Shown: one piece after another, positions 16,506 through 25,694 of the stretch
Position numbering within the stretch: position 1 is the first letter of the stretch
Layout: every line of letters starts with the position of its first letter
DNA from: Blautia_A ammoniilytica
Lineage (GTDB): Bacteria; Bacillota; Clostridia; Lachnospirales; Lachnospiraceae
Direction of reading: 5' to 3'
Length of the DNA stretch: 64,000 nt
Assembly (NCBI RefSeq): GCF_025566965.1
Contig: NZ_JAOQJL010000004.1
Location: 62,001 to 126,000 of the forward strand
Made by a program: the position numbers and the translations under genes
The notes under the pieces: generated by a model
What the model was told of the DNA's origin: nothing
What the model saw: the letters and a program-made list of their open reading frames with translations, nothing else
Database searches by the model: none

Positions 16506-16724
16506 TTAATGCTTTTGCAAAGGTGGATCCGGAACATGCTCTACAATGTCTTCAATGTTGCAGTCCAGGATAGTGCATATACGATCCAGAGTATAGATTT
16601 CTATGTTTTTATTCTTACGGAAACGATCCAGCAGTGAGCGGTCGATCCCGTAGTAAGTATAAAGTGCGTACTGGGAAATGCCACGCTTTTTCATTGTTTC
16701 CCATAAGCGGTCATATTTTATCAT
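16506..16724 (-). CDS. Small Cro/CI-type HTH regulator
   Basis: A 72-residue protein that is essentially one XRE-family helix-turn-helix domain: YDRLWETMKKRGISQYALY, turn, GIDRSLLDRFRKN recognition helix, then LDRICTILDCNIEDIVEHVPD. It has no sensing domain. Homologues of this size are common in Firmicutes as stand-alone repressors with unknown targets. I use the Met at 16724; the frame extends 15 codons upstream without a better ribosome site. It is divergent from a small membrane-protein gene, which may be its target, by inference only. Confidence 0.75.
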   Translation of the reverse strand: MIKYDRLWETMKKRGISQYALYTYYGIDRSLLDRFRKNKNIEIYTLDRICTILDCNIEDIVEHVPDPPLQKH

Positions 16725-16829
16725 ATAGACATACCGTCCAATTTGTTCTTGATATAAGGTAATTATCAATGTAAAATTGTATTAATCATAGTGTGTATAT
16801 AACTACCCTATTAGCAGGAAAAGGAGAAG

Positions 16830-17066
16830 ATGTTTATGAAGATATGTAAAAGAATTGTGGCTGTGGCTATTACTATGTTTTTTTCTTTTTTGTTGTTTTC
16901 TCTTTTGACAGTGGGTATTCCGGAAGAGTGCATAGAATCGGGATACAGGATCAAAGCCGGATTTCTGTCTTTTGGGATATGTTTTCTGGTGTATGGATGT
17001 TTTTGCTATATTGGTTTTCTACAGCGTCAGTTGGAGGAAGAAGTAAAGAAAAATGAACATGTTTGA
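16830..17066 (+). CDS. Small two-helix membrane protein, unknown function
   Basis: A 78-residue protein with two hydrophobic segments, about residues 8-29 (AVAITMFFSFLLFSLLTVGI) and 43-65, followed by a charged tail (RQLEEEVKKNEHV). AAGGAG lies upstream of the ATG at 16830 (a second ATG is two codons in). I do not recognise the family. It lies alone between an HTH gene and the hom promoter. Coding is supported by the ribosome site and the membrane topology, not by recognised homology. Confidence 0.55.
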   Translation: MFMKICKRIVAVAITMFFSFLLFSLLTVGIPEECIESGYRIKAGFLSFGICFLVYGCFCYIGFLQRQLEEEVKKNEHV

Positions 17067-17099
17067 ACTGAACAGTGCCTGTTTTCAAGGCTCTCATGC

Positions 17100-17128
17100 T
17101 TGACAAATCCCTGTTTCTGCCATACTAT
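17100..17128 (+). promoter_or_regulatory. Promoter for hom-gpmI
   Basis: TTGACA (17100-17105), 17-nt spacer, TACTAT (17123-17128), about 97 nt before the hom start. Confidence 0.7.
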
Positions 17129-17224
17129 TAAAGGCGCAGCAGATCCATCTGTGTTTTTACAGACAGCGCAGCGGATCTTAAGTAGAACGCTGTGTACAGT
17201 AAGAATACAAAAAGGGGGACTCCG

Positions 17225-18520
17225 ATGGAAGAAAGAGTCATAAAAGCAGCCCTTTTGGGGCTGGGCACTGTTGGAACAGGTGTATATAAAGTATTGAAAA
17301 ACCAGGAAGAAGAGATGACAGCAAAGCTTGGATGCAAGGTGAAGATTTCCCGGATCCTTGTGCGAAATCTTGAAAAAGCTGCCAGGAAGCTGGGAGATGA
17401 TTCTCTTCTTACCAATGACTGGAAGGAGATCGTTGCCGATCCTTCCATAGAGATCGTCATCGAGGTAATGGGCGGCATCCATCCTGCAAAAGAGTACATT
17501 CTGGATGCGCTTAAGGCTGGTAAGCATGTGGTGACTGCTAATAAAGACCTGATCGCAGTACATGGACGGGAGCTTCTGGAAGCTGCTGGGGAGACGAAAG
17601 CAGACTTTATGTTTGAAGCAGCGGTAGCAGGAGGCATTCCCATCATTGGGCCGCTGAAGCAGAGTCTTGCCGGCAATCATATGACAGAGGTTATGGGTAT
17701 TGTAAATGGTACTACCAACTTTATACTCACCAGGATGACCCAGGATGGTATGGAATTTAAGGATGCTCTTGCCCTTGCTACAGAGCTTGGGTATGCAGAG
17801 GCAGATCCTACCGCAGATATTGACGGACTGGACGCAGGGCGGAAGGTGGCAATTCTTGCTTCTGTTGCATTTAATTCCAGAGTTGTGTTTGATGATGTGT
17901 ATATTGAAGGAATTACCAAGATTTCTGCAAAGGATATCCGTTATGCAAAAGAGATGGGATGCGATATAAAGCTTCTTGGTGTGGCAAGGAATACAGAAGA
18001 AGGGGTAGAGGCATATGTGTGCCCTATGTTGATCCCAAGTACTCATCCGCTGGCTACAGTAAATGATTCCTATAATGCAGTATTTGTTCATGGAGATGCT
18101 GTGGAGGATGCCATGTTCTTTGGACGAGGTGCAGGAGAAATGCCTACAGCAAGTGCTGTTGTGGGGGATATTTTTGAGATCGTACGCAATATCCTGGCAG
18201 GATGCTGCGGACGGATCGGATGTACCTGCTATAAGCAGCTTCCAGTGAAAAAAATGGAAAGCACCTATAATCGGTATTTCCTCAGACTCCATGTGGAAGA
18301 CAAGTGTGGTGTGCTGGCTGAGATGACAGAGGTTTTTGCAAAATATCATGTAAGTGTTGCACAGATCATTCAGAAAGAGCGCAAGGATGATGACTGTGCA
18401 GAAGTAGTTGTGATCACTGCAAAAGTACGGGAGGGCGATTTCAAGACAGCTATCCAGGAATTATCTAACCGTGCTTCTGTGAAACGGATTTCAAAGACAA
18501 TCCGTGTATATGGAAATTGA
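17225..18520 (+). CDS. hom: Homoserine dehydrogenase
   Basis: It reduces aspartate semialdehyde to homoserine, the branch to threonine and methionine. The 431-residue protein has the NAD(P) motif LLGLGTVGTGV at the N-terminus, ANKDLIA, the catalytic-domain signature GIVNGTTNFIL and the AEADPTADIDGLDAGRK segment with the catalytic acidic and Lys residues. A C-terminal ACT domain (about 350-431, RLHVEDKCGVLAEMTEVFAK) suggests feedback control by threonine. GGGGG precedes the ATG at 17225. It lies 18 nt before gpmI and is likely co-transcribed. Aspartokinase is separate, at 42.8 kb. Confidence 0.95.
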   Translation: MEERVIKAALLGLGTVGTGVYKVLKNQEEEMTAKLGCKVKISRILVRNLEKAARKLGDDSLLTNDWKEIVADPSIEIVIEVMGGIHPAKEYILDALKAGKHVVTANKDLIAVHGRELLEAAGETKADFMFEAAVAGGIPIIGPLKQSLAGNHMTEVMGIVNGTTNFILTRMTQDGMEFKDALALATELGYAEADPTADIDGLDAGRKVAILASVAFNSRVVFDDVYIEGITKISAKDIRYAKEMGCDIKLLGVARNTEEGVEAYVCPMLIPSTHPLATVNDSYNAVFVHGDAVEDAMFFGRGAGEMPTASAVVGDIFEIVRNILAGCCGRIGCTCYKQLPVKKMESTYNRYFLRLHVEDKCGVLAEMTEVFAKYHVSVAQIIQKERKDDDCAEVVVITAKVREGDFKTAIQELSNRASVKRISKTIRVYGN

Positions 18521-18538
18521 CATGCGAAAGGAGAAATT

Positions 18539-20080
18539 ATGAGTAAAAAACCAACCGTATTAATGATTCTTGATGGTTATGGATTAAATGAAAGACATGA
18601 CGGAAATGCAGTATATGAGGCTGCTACTCCTGTGATGGATAAGTTGATGGCTCAGTATCCATTTGTCAAAGGAAACGCCAGTGGACTGGCAGTAGGTCTT
18701 CCGGAAGGCCAGATGGGTAACTCCGAGGTTGGACATATGAATATGGGCGCAGGCCGTATTGTATATCAGGAACTTACAAGGATCACAAAAGAGATCCAGG
18801 ATGGTGACTTCTTTAAGAATGAAGCACTTCTTACAGCTATGAAAAATGCAAGAGACAACGATTCTGCCATTCATTTCATGGGACTTCTTTCTGATGGCGG
18901 TGTGCATAGCCATATCACGCATCTGTTCGGACTTCTGGAAATGGCCAAAAGAGAAGGCCTGAAAAAGGTTTATGTACATTGCTTCCTTGATGGCCGTGAT
19001 ACACCGCCTGCATCAGGAAAAGGATATATTGAAGAACTTCAGAAGAAGATGGATGAGATCGGTGTAGGACAGATCGGTGTTGTATCCGGACGTTATTATG
19101 CAATGGACCGTGATAATCGCTGGGATCGTGTGGAGCTGGCTTACAAGGCTCTTACAAAGGGTGAAGGCGTAGAAGGCACAGATGCTGCACAGGCAGTACA
19201 GGCTTCCTATGACAATGGAAAAACAGATGAGTTTGTTCTTCCTACAGTGATTAAGAAAAATGGACAGCCGGTAGCCGTTGTTTCTGATAAAGATTCCGTA
19301 GTATTCTTTAACTTCCGTCCAGACCGTGCACGTGAGATCACAAGAGCTTTCTGTTCAGATGATTTTACAGGCTTTGAACGTGAGAAGAGATTGGATCTTA
19401 CTTATGTATGCTTTACAGATTATGATGATACCATTCCAAACAAGCTGGTAGCTTTCCATAAGGTGGCACTTCATAATACCTTTGGTGAATATCTTGCAGC
19501 TCATAATATGACCCAGGCCCGTATTGCTGAGACTGAGAAGTATGCACACGTAACCTTTTTCTTTAACGGAGGTGTGGAAGAGCCGAATAAAGGTGAGGAC
19601 AGGATCCTTGTAAAATCACCTAAGGTTCCTACTTATGATATGCAGCCTGAGATGAGCGCACCTGAGGTATGTGACAAACTGGTAGATGCCATCCGTTCAC
19701 AGAAGTATGATGTGATCATTATCAACTTTGCTAATCCGGATATGGTAGGTCATACAGGTGTTGAGGCAGCTGCAATCAAGGCTGTGGAGACAGTAGATGC
19801 CTGCGTTGGAAAAGCAGTGGAAGCAGTGAAGGAAGTTGGCGGTCAGATGTTTATCTGTGCTGACCATGGTAATGCAGAGCAGTTGATCGACTATGAGACA
19901 GGTGAGCCATTTACCGCTCATACAACCAATCCGGTTCCGTTTATCCTGGTTAATGCTGATCCTAAATATACATTAAGAGAGAATGGATGCCTGGCAGATA
20001 TTGTACCGACTTTGATTCAGCTGATGGGTATGGAACAGCCGGAAGAAATGACAGGAAAATCTCTTCTGGTCCAGAAATAA
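18539..20080 (+). CDS. gpmI: 2,3-bisphosphoglycerate-independent phosphoglycerate mutase
   Basis: It interconverts 3- and 2-phosphoglycerate using two Mn2+ ions. The 513-residue length is typical. Asp12 (LDGYGLNE) and the phosphoserine Ser62 (GNSEVGHMNMGAGR) are in place, with FLDGRDTPPASG, FNFRPDRAR, the second metal site NFANPDMVGHTG and ADHGNAE. AAAGGAG lies before the start. It follows hom closely and is followed by a terminator. Mn-dependent iPGM is pH-sensitive and common in spore formers. Confidence 0.97.
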   Translation: MSKKPTVLMILDGYGLNERHDGNAVYEAATPVMDKLMAQYPFVKGNASGLAVGLPEGQMGNSEVGHMNMGAGRIVYQELTRITKEIQDGDFFKNEALLTAMKNARDNDSAIHFMGLLSDGGVHSHITHLFGLLEMAKREGLKKVYVHCFLDGRDTPPASGKGYIEELQKKMDEIGVGQIGVVSGRYYAMDRDNRWDRVELAYKALTKGEGVEGTDAAQAVQASYDNGKTDEFVLPTVIKKNGQPVAVVSDKDSVVFFNFRPDRAREITRAFCSDDFTGFEREKRLDLTYVCFTDYDDTIPNKLVAFHKVALHNTFGEYLAAHNMTQARIAETEKYAHVTFFFNGGVEEPNKGEDRILVKSPKVPTYDMQPEMSAPEVCDKLVDAIRSQKYDVIIINFANPDMVGHTGVEAAAIKAVETVDACVGKAVEAVKEVGGQMFICADHGNAEQLIDYETGEPFTAHTTNPVPFILVNADPKYTLRENGCLADIVPTLIQLMGMEQPEEMTGKSLLVQK

Positions 20081-20143
20081 TCCAGGATTTTATTATACAC
20101 ACAATTCACAAAAATTACGAAAAGATCATACTGAAAATACGCG

Positions 20144-20173
20144 AAAAAGCCCTTGCGGAAGCAGGGGCTTTTT
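20144..20173 (+). terminator. Terminator after gpmI
   Basis: AAAAAGCCCTTGC (20144-20156), GGAA loop, GCAGGGGCTTTTT (20161-20173). A 13-bp stem with one G-U pair. Confidence 0.85.
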
Positions 20174-20252
20174 GCTATAATCTCTCTGCTATTATGGATA
20201 CACAGCAAAAATATACGGTTTTGGACAAATGTCTGTATAAGGAGGAATAAAC

Positions 20253-21605
20253 ATGCGGACAGATATGACTGCAGGAAAGCCGATGAAAATCTTACTGGAT
20301 TTTACCATTCCAGTGTTTATCGGAAATGTATTTCAGCAGTTTTACAACATGGTAGATGCTATCATTGTAGGAAAGTTTGTGGGCACGAAGGCATTGGCAG
20401 CGGTTGGTTCCACAGGGACTATCATGTTTTTAATCCTTGGATTTCTGACTGGCCTTACCGCTGGCTTTACGGTTCTTACAGCACAGAAATTCGGTGCAGG
20501 GAAAATGGATGAAATGCGTCAGACAGTAGGAAATGCTGCGCTTTTGTCTATTGTTGTATCTGTAGTCATGACGGCTGTAAGTATGGCTGGAATGCACAGT
20601 CTTTTAAAGTTTATGAATACGCCGGCAGATATTTTCAAAGATGCCTATGCGTATATCATGATCATTTGCGGTGGGATTTTTGCGCAGGTGTTGTACAATC
20701 TTCTGGCAAGTATTCTGAGAGCACTAGGCAATAGTAAAACACCTTTATATTTCCTGATCCTGGCAGCACTTTTAAATATTGTTCTGGATCTTGTTTTTAT
20801 TGTGATATTTCATATGGGGGCAGCAGGAGCAGCCTGGGCTACGGTGGTGTCACAGGGCGTTTCTGGTTTTCTGTGTCTGCTTTATATTATAAAGGCAGTG
20901 CCGGAACTGCATCTTTCCAGGGATGATTGGAAATACCGTCCCTATCTGGCAAAGAATCAGATCAGCGTAGGGATTCCCATGGGGCTTCAGTATTCCATTA
21001 CAGCCATTGGGGCAATGATGGTGCAAAGTGCATTGAATATCTTGGGAGCCTATGCAGTTGCTGCATTTACAGCCGGGCAGAAAGTGGAAAATATATTTTC
21101 ACAGGCATATGTGGCCCTGGGCACAGCAATGGCTACTTATAATGCACAGAATGTAGGAGCAGGAAATGTGCAAAGAGTGCGGGAAGGTTTTCGCAGTGCC
21201 AATATCATAGGAGTGTCCTATGCCATTATTACCGGTGCAATATTGATCTTCTGGGGGAAATATTATGCATATCTTTTCATTTCAGATAATATCGATTCTG
21301 TACTGCCTATGGTGGATACATATGTAAAATGTGTGGGATTTTTCACGATTCCTCTGCATTTTGTAAATGTGCTTCGAAACGGGATCCAGGGTATGGGATA
21401 TGGCCTTCTGCCTATGATGTCCGGTGTGGCAGAGCTTGTGGGCAGAGGTGTGACAGCTGTGGTGGCTGCGCATAAGAAGAGCTACGCAGGAGCCTGTCTT
21501 GCAAGCCCGGCAGCCTGGATAGTGGCAACTATACTTCTGATCACTATGTATTTTTATGTGATCAAAGATACAGAAAGAAAACTTGGGAGAACAACAAATG
21601 ATTGA
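20253..21605 (+). CDS. MATE-family multidrug efflux transporter
   Basis: A 450-residue, 12-helix exporter of the NorM/MepA-like MATE type that uses Na+ or H+ gradients. Typical segments are PMKILLDFTIPVFIGNVFQQFYNMVDAIIVGKFVG at the N-terminus and the matching IPMGLQYSITAIGAMMVQSALN start of the second half. AGGAGG lies upstream. The stop overlaps the start of the dipeptidase gene by 8 nt, so the two are translationally coupled. The substrate cannot be read. Confidence 0.9.
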   Translation: MRTDMTAGKPMKILLDFTIPVFIGNVFQQFYNMVDAIIVGKFVGTKALAAVGSTGTIMFLILGFLTGLTAGFTVLTAQKFGAGKMDEMRQTVGNAALLSIVVSVVMTAVSMAGMHSLLKFMNTPADIFKDAYAYIMIICGGIFAQVLYNLLASILRALGNSKTPLYFLILAALLNIVLDLVFIVIFHMGAAGAAWATVVSQGVSGFLCLLYIIKAVPELHLSRDDWKYRPYLAKNQISVGIPMGLQYSITAIGAMMVQSALNILGAYAVAAFTAGQKVENIFSQAYVALGTAMATYNAQNVGAGNVQRVREGFRSANIIGVSYAIITGAILIFWGKYYAYLFISDNIDSVLPMVDTYVKCVGFFTIPLHFVNVLRNGIQGMGYGLLPMMSGVAELVGRGVTAVVAAHKKSYAGACLASPAAWIVATILLITMYFYVIKDTERKLGRTTND

Positions 21606-22551
21606 TTTACATTGTGATACAGTATCAAAACTGGCATCGGTTTTTCACAGGGGAGATCTGATGCATAATCCATACAGTGTGGATGTGGAACGGCTTGAGA
21701 AGGCAGGAGCACTGATACAGTGTTTTTCTACTTTTTTTGATGTAGGTAAATATGGAACCACCAGGCGGGATGAAAAGGCATATGTAACTGCTAATCATAT
21801 GATCGATGTGTTTGAGAAAAATTTCAGACTGTGCCATGATAAAGTTATTTTTGTAAAAAAATGTGAGGATATCCGGCAGTGTATGGACACCGGCAAAACA
21901 GGGGCACTTTTAACAATGGAGGATGGGACTCCTGTAGGAAACAGTCTGGAAAAACTGCAGCATTTTTACAACAGAGGGATTCGCCTGATCACACTGACCT
22001 GGAATTATGAGAATGAGATCGGATATCCTAATTCCAATGATCCAGGAGTGATGGCCAGCGGTCTGAAAAGCTTTGGATTTCAGGCACTGGAAGAAATGAA
22101 CCGCTTAGGCATCATTGTGGATGTTTCGCATTTGTCTGATGGTGGATTCTGGGATGTGGCAAAGCATACTCAGAAGCCTTTTATTGCATCTCACAGTAAT
22201 GCAAGATCCATTACTGTTCATCCACGTAATCTTACAGATAGTATGATCACAGCGATTGCTGAAAAAGGTGGCGTGATCGGCCTGAACTTTTGCCCGGATT
22301 TTCTGGGAACAGACGGGAAAAGCAGTATAGCCCATATGCTTCAGCATATCCGACATATTTATCAGGTAGGTGGCGAAGATGTGCTGGCTTTGGGAACGGA
22401 TTTTGATGGCATAGAGGGAAAGCTGCAGATCAAAAGCTGTGATGAATTGTACAAGCTTCGAGAAGCTCTTCTCCAGCACAAAATGCCAGAGCGGGTGATT
22501 GATAAAATGTGGCAGGGAAATGCATTGCGTGTTATGAAAGATATTCTGTAA
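21598..22551 (+). CDS. Membrane dipeptidase-like metalloenzyme (peptidase M19)
   Basis: A 317-residue member of the renal dipeptidase family, binuclear zinc amidohydrolases that split dipeptides, including D-residue dipeptides. The zinc motif DLHCDT is at the very N-terminus, followed by a MEDG segment with the bridging Glu, DVSHLSD, ASHSNARS and the C-terminal LGTDFDGIEG. It has no signal peptide, so it is probably cytoplasmic. The ATG at 21598 overlaps the end of the MATE gene. The pairing might couple uptake or export with dipeptide turnover, but this is only inference. Confidence 0.9.
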   Translation: MIDLHCDTVSKLASVFHRGDLMHNPYSVDVERLEKAGALIQCFSTFFDVGKYGTTRRDEKAYVTANHMIDVFEKNFRLCHDKVIFVKKCEDIRQCMDTGKTGALLTMEDGTPVGNSLEKLQHFYNRGIRLITLTWNYENEIGYPNSNDPGVMASGLKSFGFQALEEMNRLGIIVDVSHLSDGGFWDVAKHTQKPFIASHSNARSITVHPRNLTDSMITAIAEKGGVIGLNFCPDFLGTDGKSSIAHMLQHIRHIYQVGGEDVLALGTDFDGIEGKLQIKSCDELYKLREALLQHKMPERVIDKMWQGNALRVMKDIL

Positions 22552-22712
22552 AGCGGTAAAGAGAGATTACAAAAACGAACTGACTAAAGGATAAAATGGA
22601 TAGGTAAGGATAAAATAAAGTTATAGTTTAAGTCACATAAAAAGAGAAAGTGTGTTATAATAACAGCACGTGACATTTTATGAGAGAGTGATTGCCATTG
22701 AGGAGAGTATAG

Positions 22713-24590
22713 ATGAGCAATAAAAAGAGAAGAAGCGGGGAAAGCCAGCCATCCATTGAAGACAGGATTAATGAAGCAATGGATCCGATCACAACAGACG
22801 AAGATGAGTATGAGGAGGAAGATTCGGAGTACGAGGACGAGTATGAAGAGGGAGACCCGGAGTACGAGGACGAGTATGAAGAGGGAGACCCGGAGTACGA
22901 GGACGAGTATGAAGAGGAAGACCCGGAGTACGAGGACGAGCATGAAGAGGAAGACCCGGAGTACGAGGACGAGCATGAAGAGGAAGACCCGGAGTACGAG
23001 GATGAGTATGAAGAGGATGTTCCTGGGCATAAGGAAGAAAAGAAGCAGCTTTCCCGGAAGCGTGTGCAGGAATCTTCATCCAGAAGGTCTGCCCGTCCAA
23101 AGAAAATCGCATATGTGCCCATCACAGATGAGGATTTGGATTCAGCAATAGTTCCCCGTAAGCATAAGAAAAAGCATAAAGGTCTGAAGGTTACAGGGAT
23201 AGTAGCTGCAATGATGATCGTGTCTGCAGGCTGTGCTTATGCAGCTGTATCATACTACTATTCTAACCATTTTTTTCGTGGAACACAGATCAATGGTTTG
23301 GATTGCTCAGGCAAGACAGCCTATGAGGTGGAGCAGGCCATTGCAGGGCAGGTAGAGAACTATTCTATTCAGGTCCTGGCGAGAGACCAGGAGCCTGAGA
23401 GTATTTCAGGAAGCAGTATTAATTATCAGTATGCATCAGATGGTGAGATACTGGTGCTTTTAAAAAGCCAGAAGCCGTATGAGTGGATCCGTGGTTTTTT
23501 TGAAACCAGAAGCTACACCACCAAAGAAAATGCCACCTATGATAAGACTTTGCTGCAGAATCAGGTGAAGGCATTAAGCTGTGCAAAAGAAGAGAATCAA
23601 GTAAAGCCAGAAAATGCATATGTTGCTTTAAACGGCAGTGAATTTCAGATCGTTCCTGAGACACAGGGTAGTGAACTGAAAGTAAAGGAAGCTTACAAGG
23701 TACTTGATGCGGCAGTGGCAGGCAGCCAGACTACTGTGGATCTGGGAAGTGATCCGGAGGTGTATGTTCAGGCAGCAGTTACCAGTGACAGTCCGGATCT
23801 GCAGGCTGCCAGAGATGCATATAATAATTATACAAAGGCAAGCATTACCTATACTTTTGGCGACCAGCAGGTTACGCTGGACGGAGGCACCCTGAAGGAC
23901 TGGCTGGAAGTAGATGAGAAAGGTCAGCTGATCGGCGGAGATGATTCATCCTTTAAGCAGCATATTACAGATTTTGTGGCGCAGCTGGCAAAGGATCATG
24001 ATACAGTTGGAACTACCAGAGAATTTCATACTACCAGCGGCCGGACAGTGTATGTATATAGCTCTGTTTATGGATGGAAGATCGACCAGGCACAGGAAGT
24101 AGAGCAGCTGACCCAGGAGATCAGCAGTGGTACTCAGACAGTCCGTGAGCCTGCATATTCAAAAAGAGCAGAATCTCACGGCTATAATGACCTGGGCAAT
24201 ACCTATATTGAGGTTGACCTGTCTGGACAGCATATGTATTATTATCAGGACGGAAGCATTATTTTTGATTCAGATATTGTTTCAGGGGATATGCAGTATG
24301 AGGATCGGAAGACTCCGGAAGGTATTTATACTTTGTACTGGAAGAAGAGCCCAGATGTATTAAGAGGCAAGCAGAAGCCAGACGGCACCTATGAATATGA
24401 GACACAGGTTACTTACTGGATGCCTTTTAACGGTGGCATAGGATTTCATGATGCATCCTGGCAGCCTTACTTTGGCGGTGACAGATATCTTTATGGAGGA
24501 TCACACGGATGTATCAACATGCCTCCTGCCAATGCAGCGATCCTGTATAATATTATTCAATATGATGTACCGATCATTTGCTTTTATTAA
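22713..24590 (+). CDS. L,D-transpeptidase (YkuD) with acidic tandem-repeat N-terminus
   Basis: A membrane-anchored peptidoglycan cross-linking enzyme. Order in the 625 residues: a cytoplasmic acidic region (about 27-110) with seven 11-residue units of type DEYEEGDPEYE; a basic stretch ending KHKKKHKGLK; one membrane helix (about 155-178); two peptidoglycan-binding-4-like segments (about 190-440); and a YkuD domain with the catalytic motif HGCINM (Cys600) near the C-terminus. The start has GAGGAG upstream; a TATAAT (22656-22661) with GTCACA 18 nt before it may be the promoter. The acidic head faces the cytoplasm, so it may bind basic partners. The DNA repeats may change copy number. Confidence 0.93.
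   Translation: MSNKKRRSGESQPSIEDRINEAMDPITTDEDEYEEEDSEYEDEYEEGDPEYEDEYEEGDPEYEDEYEEEDPEYEDEHEEEDPEYEDEHEEEDPEYEDEYEEDVPGHKEEKKQLSRKRVQESSSRRSARPKKIAYVPITDEDLDSAIVPRKHKKKHKGLKVTGIVAAMMIVSAGCAYAAVSYYYSNHFFRGTQINGLDCSGKTAYEVEQAIAGQVENYSIQVLARDQEPESISGSSINYQYASDGEILVLLKSQKPYEWIRGFFETRSYTTKENATYDKTLLQNQVKALSCAKEENQVKPENAYVALNGSEFQIVPETQGSELKVKEAYKVLDAAVAGSQTTVDLGSDPEVYVQAAVTSDSPDLQAARDAYNNYTKASITYTFGDQQVTLDGGTLKDWLEVDEKGQLIGGDDSSFKQHITDFVAQLAKDHDTVGTTREFHTTSGRTVYVYSSVYGWKIDQAQEVEQLTQEISSGTQTVREPAYSKRAESHGYNDLGNTYIEVDLSGQHMYYYQDGSIIFDSDIVSGDMQYEDRKTPEGIYTLYWKKSPDVLRGKQKPDGTYEYETQVTYWMPFNGGIGFHDASWQPYFGGDRYLYGGSHGCINMPPANAAILYNIIQYDVPIICFY
22803..23033 (+). repeat. 33-bp in-frame tandem repeat, six copies plus a degenerate seventh
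   Basis: Units start at 22803, 22836, 22869, 22902, 22935, 22968 and 23001. Units 2 and 3 are identical, as are 5 and 6; 1 and 7 are diverged. Each encodes DEYEE(G/E)DPEYE or its His variant. The pattern indicates recent unequal exchange or slippage. Confidence 0.95.
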
Positions 24591-24630
24591 GCAGGAATGG
24601 ATGCATATTTAAAAAGATTGGAGAAGAACG

Positions 24631-24924
24631 ATGGGGGAAACACTGGACATTTTTATTACTGTTGTGTCGCTGGTAGTGGGAGTTATGCTGCTTACAGGAC
24701 ATGGGGATTTTTTTATGAAGGGCGGAAATGCAGATTTACGGAAGAAGCTTTATGATGAAGAAAAATTACAGAGAGCTTCTGGGATCGGACTGCTTTGCTA
24801 TGGTGCTGTTACAGGGATAAATATGCTTTTTCAGGGATTTACAGCATCCATTATTTATTTTGTAGTCATTCTTGTTATTTCAGCAGTTCTGATCTGGTAC
24901 ATTCGTACCAGATGCAGGAAATAA
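24631..24924 (+). CDS. Small membrane protein, DUF3784-like
   Basis: A 97-residue protein with three hydrophobic segments (about 7-24, 49-68, 72-92) and the motif KLYDEEKLQRASGIGLL, which resembles DUF3784 proteins (YDEKKL-type signature). Its function is unknown. GGAGAAG lies before the ATG. It follows the L,D-transpeptidase by 40 nt and may share its transcript, ending at the terminator at 24934. Confidence 0.7.
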   Translation: MGETLDIFITVVSLVVGVMLLTGHGDFFMKGGNADLRKKLYDEEKLQRASGIGLLCYGAVTGINMLFQGFTASIIYFVVILVISAVLIWYIRTRCRK

Positions 24925-24933
24925 TAACTGCCG

Positions 24934-24979
24934 CCAGCGGATCTACCTGCAGATCGTAAGCAGGTCCGCTGGTTTTTTT
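24934..24979 (+). terminator. Terminator after the DUF3784-like gene
   Basis: CCAGCGGA (24934-24941) pairs with TCCGCTGG (24965-24972), with inner CCTGC/GCAGG, then TTTTTTT. It overlaps the last codons of the convergent HAD gene. Confidence 0.85.
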
Positions 24980-25563
24980 ATGATATAGTCTGGATTTTCT
25001 ACTGTTCCATAGCCGTAAGAGGCAAAGATAAAATCTACACCGGCCTTTTGGCATGCTTCAAAATCCCCTTTGGTATCGCCTACGTATACAGGGGCATGGA
25101 GATGATGCTTTTTTACAAGTGCCATAATGTTTTCTGCCTTGGCCTGTCCGGAGATACCTGGGCAGAGATAGTCTGTGATCATTGGGGCAAAGCCTGTCTT
25201 TTCCATAACAAGCTCAATATAGCCTGCCTGGCAGTTGCTTACAATAAAAAGAGGAAAACGACCGGACAGTTCTTTCAGTACTTCCTCCATGTTTTCGTAA
25301 ACAGGTGCACCTTCCTTTTTAAGGGCTTCGTGCTCCTTTTTACACAGAATATTGATCAGCTTAAGCTGGTCTTCCTGGGAAAGCGAAGGAAAAAGCTGTC
25401 TTGAAATATCGGGAAGAAGCTGACCGAATAAGGACTTCAACATAGGGGCTGTGATCACAGTATTCAGCTGCGTATGTTCTTTCACATAATGGGTCCATGT
25501 CCTTGCTACCACTTCAGTAGCATCCCAGATAGTTCCGTCTACATCAAAAATGATTCCATCCAT
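24943..25563 (-). CDS. HAD-family hydrolase, phosphoglycolate-phosphatase-like
   Basis: A 206-residue haloacid dehalogenase-type phosphatase. Motif I FDVDGTIWD is at the N-terminus with the nucleophile Asp, motif II FIVSNCQ in the middle, a Lys in the GQAKAENI segment and motif IV YVGDTKGDFEAC, with a helical cap between I and II. The substrate is unknown; small sugar phosphates or 2-phosphoglycolate are usual. A GAGG site lies about 10 nt before the start. The gene is convergent with the DUF3784-like gene and has a structured repeat in its leader. Confidence 0.85.
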   Translation of the reverse strand: MDGIIFDVDGTIWDATEVVARTWTHYVKEHTQLNTVITAPMLKSLFGQLLPDISRQLFPSLSQEDQLKLINILCKKEHEALKKEGAPVYENMEEVLKELSGRFPLFIVSNCQAGYIELVMEKTGFAPMITDYLCPGISGQAKAENIMALVKKHHLHAPVYVGDTKGDFEACQKAGVDFIFASYGYGTVENPDYIIKKPADLLTICR

Positions 25564-25605
25564 GAATATGTAACCTCACTTGTTTTTTGATAGCGTGTCC
25601 CAAGG

Positions 25606-25664
25606 TTATTCTCCCACCCTAGTGCAAGCACAGGTGGGATCAGACCTTTTGACATTGTAATCAT
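25606..25664 (-). repeat. 59-nt structured repeat, copy 1
   Basis: Read on the minus strand it begins ATGATTACAATGTCAAAAGG and matches the plus-strand copy at 56950-57008 at 53 of 59 positions. TCCCACC pairs with GGTGGGA, with an inner GTGC/GCAC helix. It lies in the leader of the HAD gene, in the same direction, 42 nt before its start. Confidence 0.8.
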
Positions 25665-25694
25665 TTTATTAGAGACAGAAGAAAAAAGCAACTA

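Noticed and set aside
16352..16537. A 61-codon minus frame next to the small HTH gene
   Set aside because: It overlaps the HTH gene in another frame, has no ribosome site and no recognisable features.
17051..17066. Possible LexA box (GAACATGTTTG) at the end of the small membrane protein gene
   Set aside because: The spacing between the GAAC and GTT halves is wrong and it lies inside a coding region away from a promoter.
17027..18349. A 440-codon minus-strand frame across hom
   Set aside because: It is antisense to a complete homoserine dehydrogenase and has no recognisable domain.
22803..23033. Possible CRISPR array
   Set aside because: The repeats are contiguous, without spacers, in frame in a clear gene, and no cas genes are near.
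22584..23125. Long minus- and plus-strand frames opposite the L,D-transpeptidase repeats
   Set aside because: They are repeat-translated shadows (e.g. Ser/Tyr or Arg/Thr runs) of a 33-bp unit that stays open in several frames.
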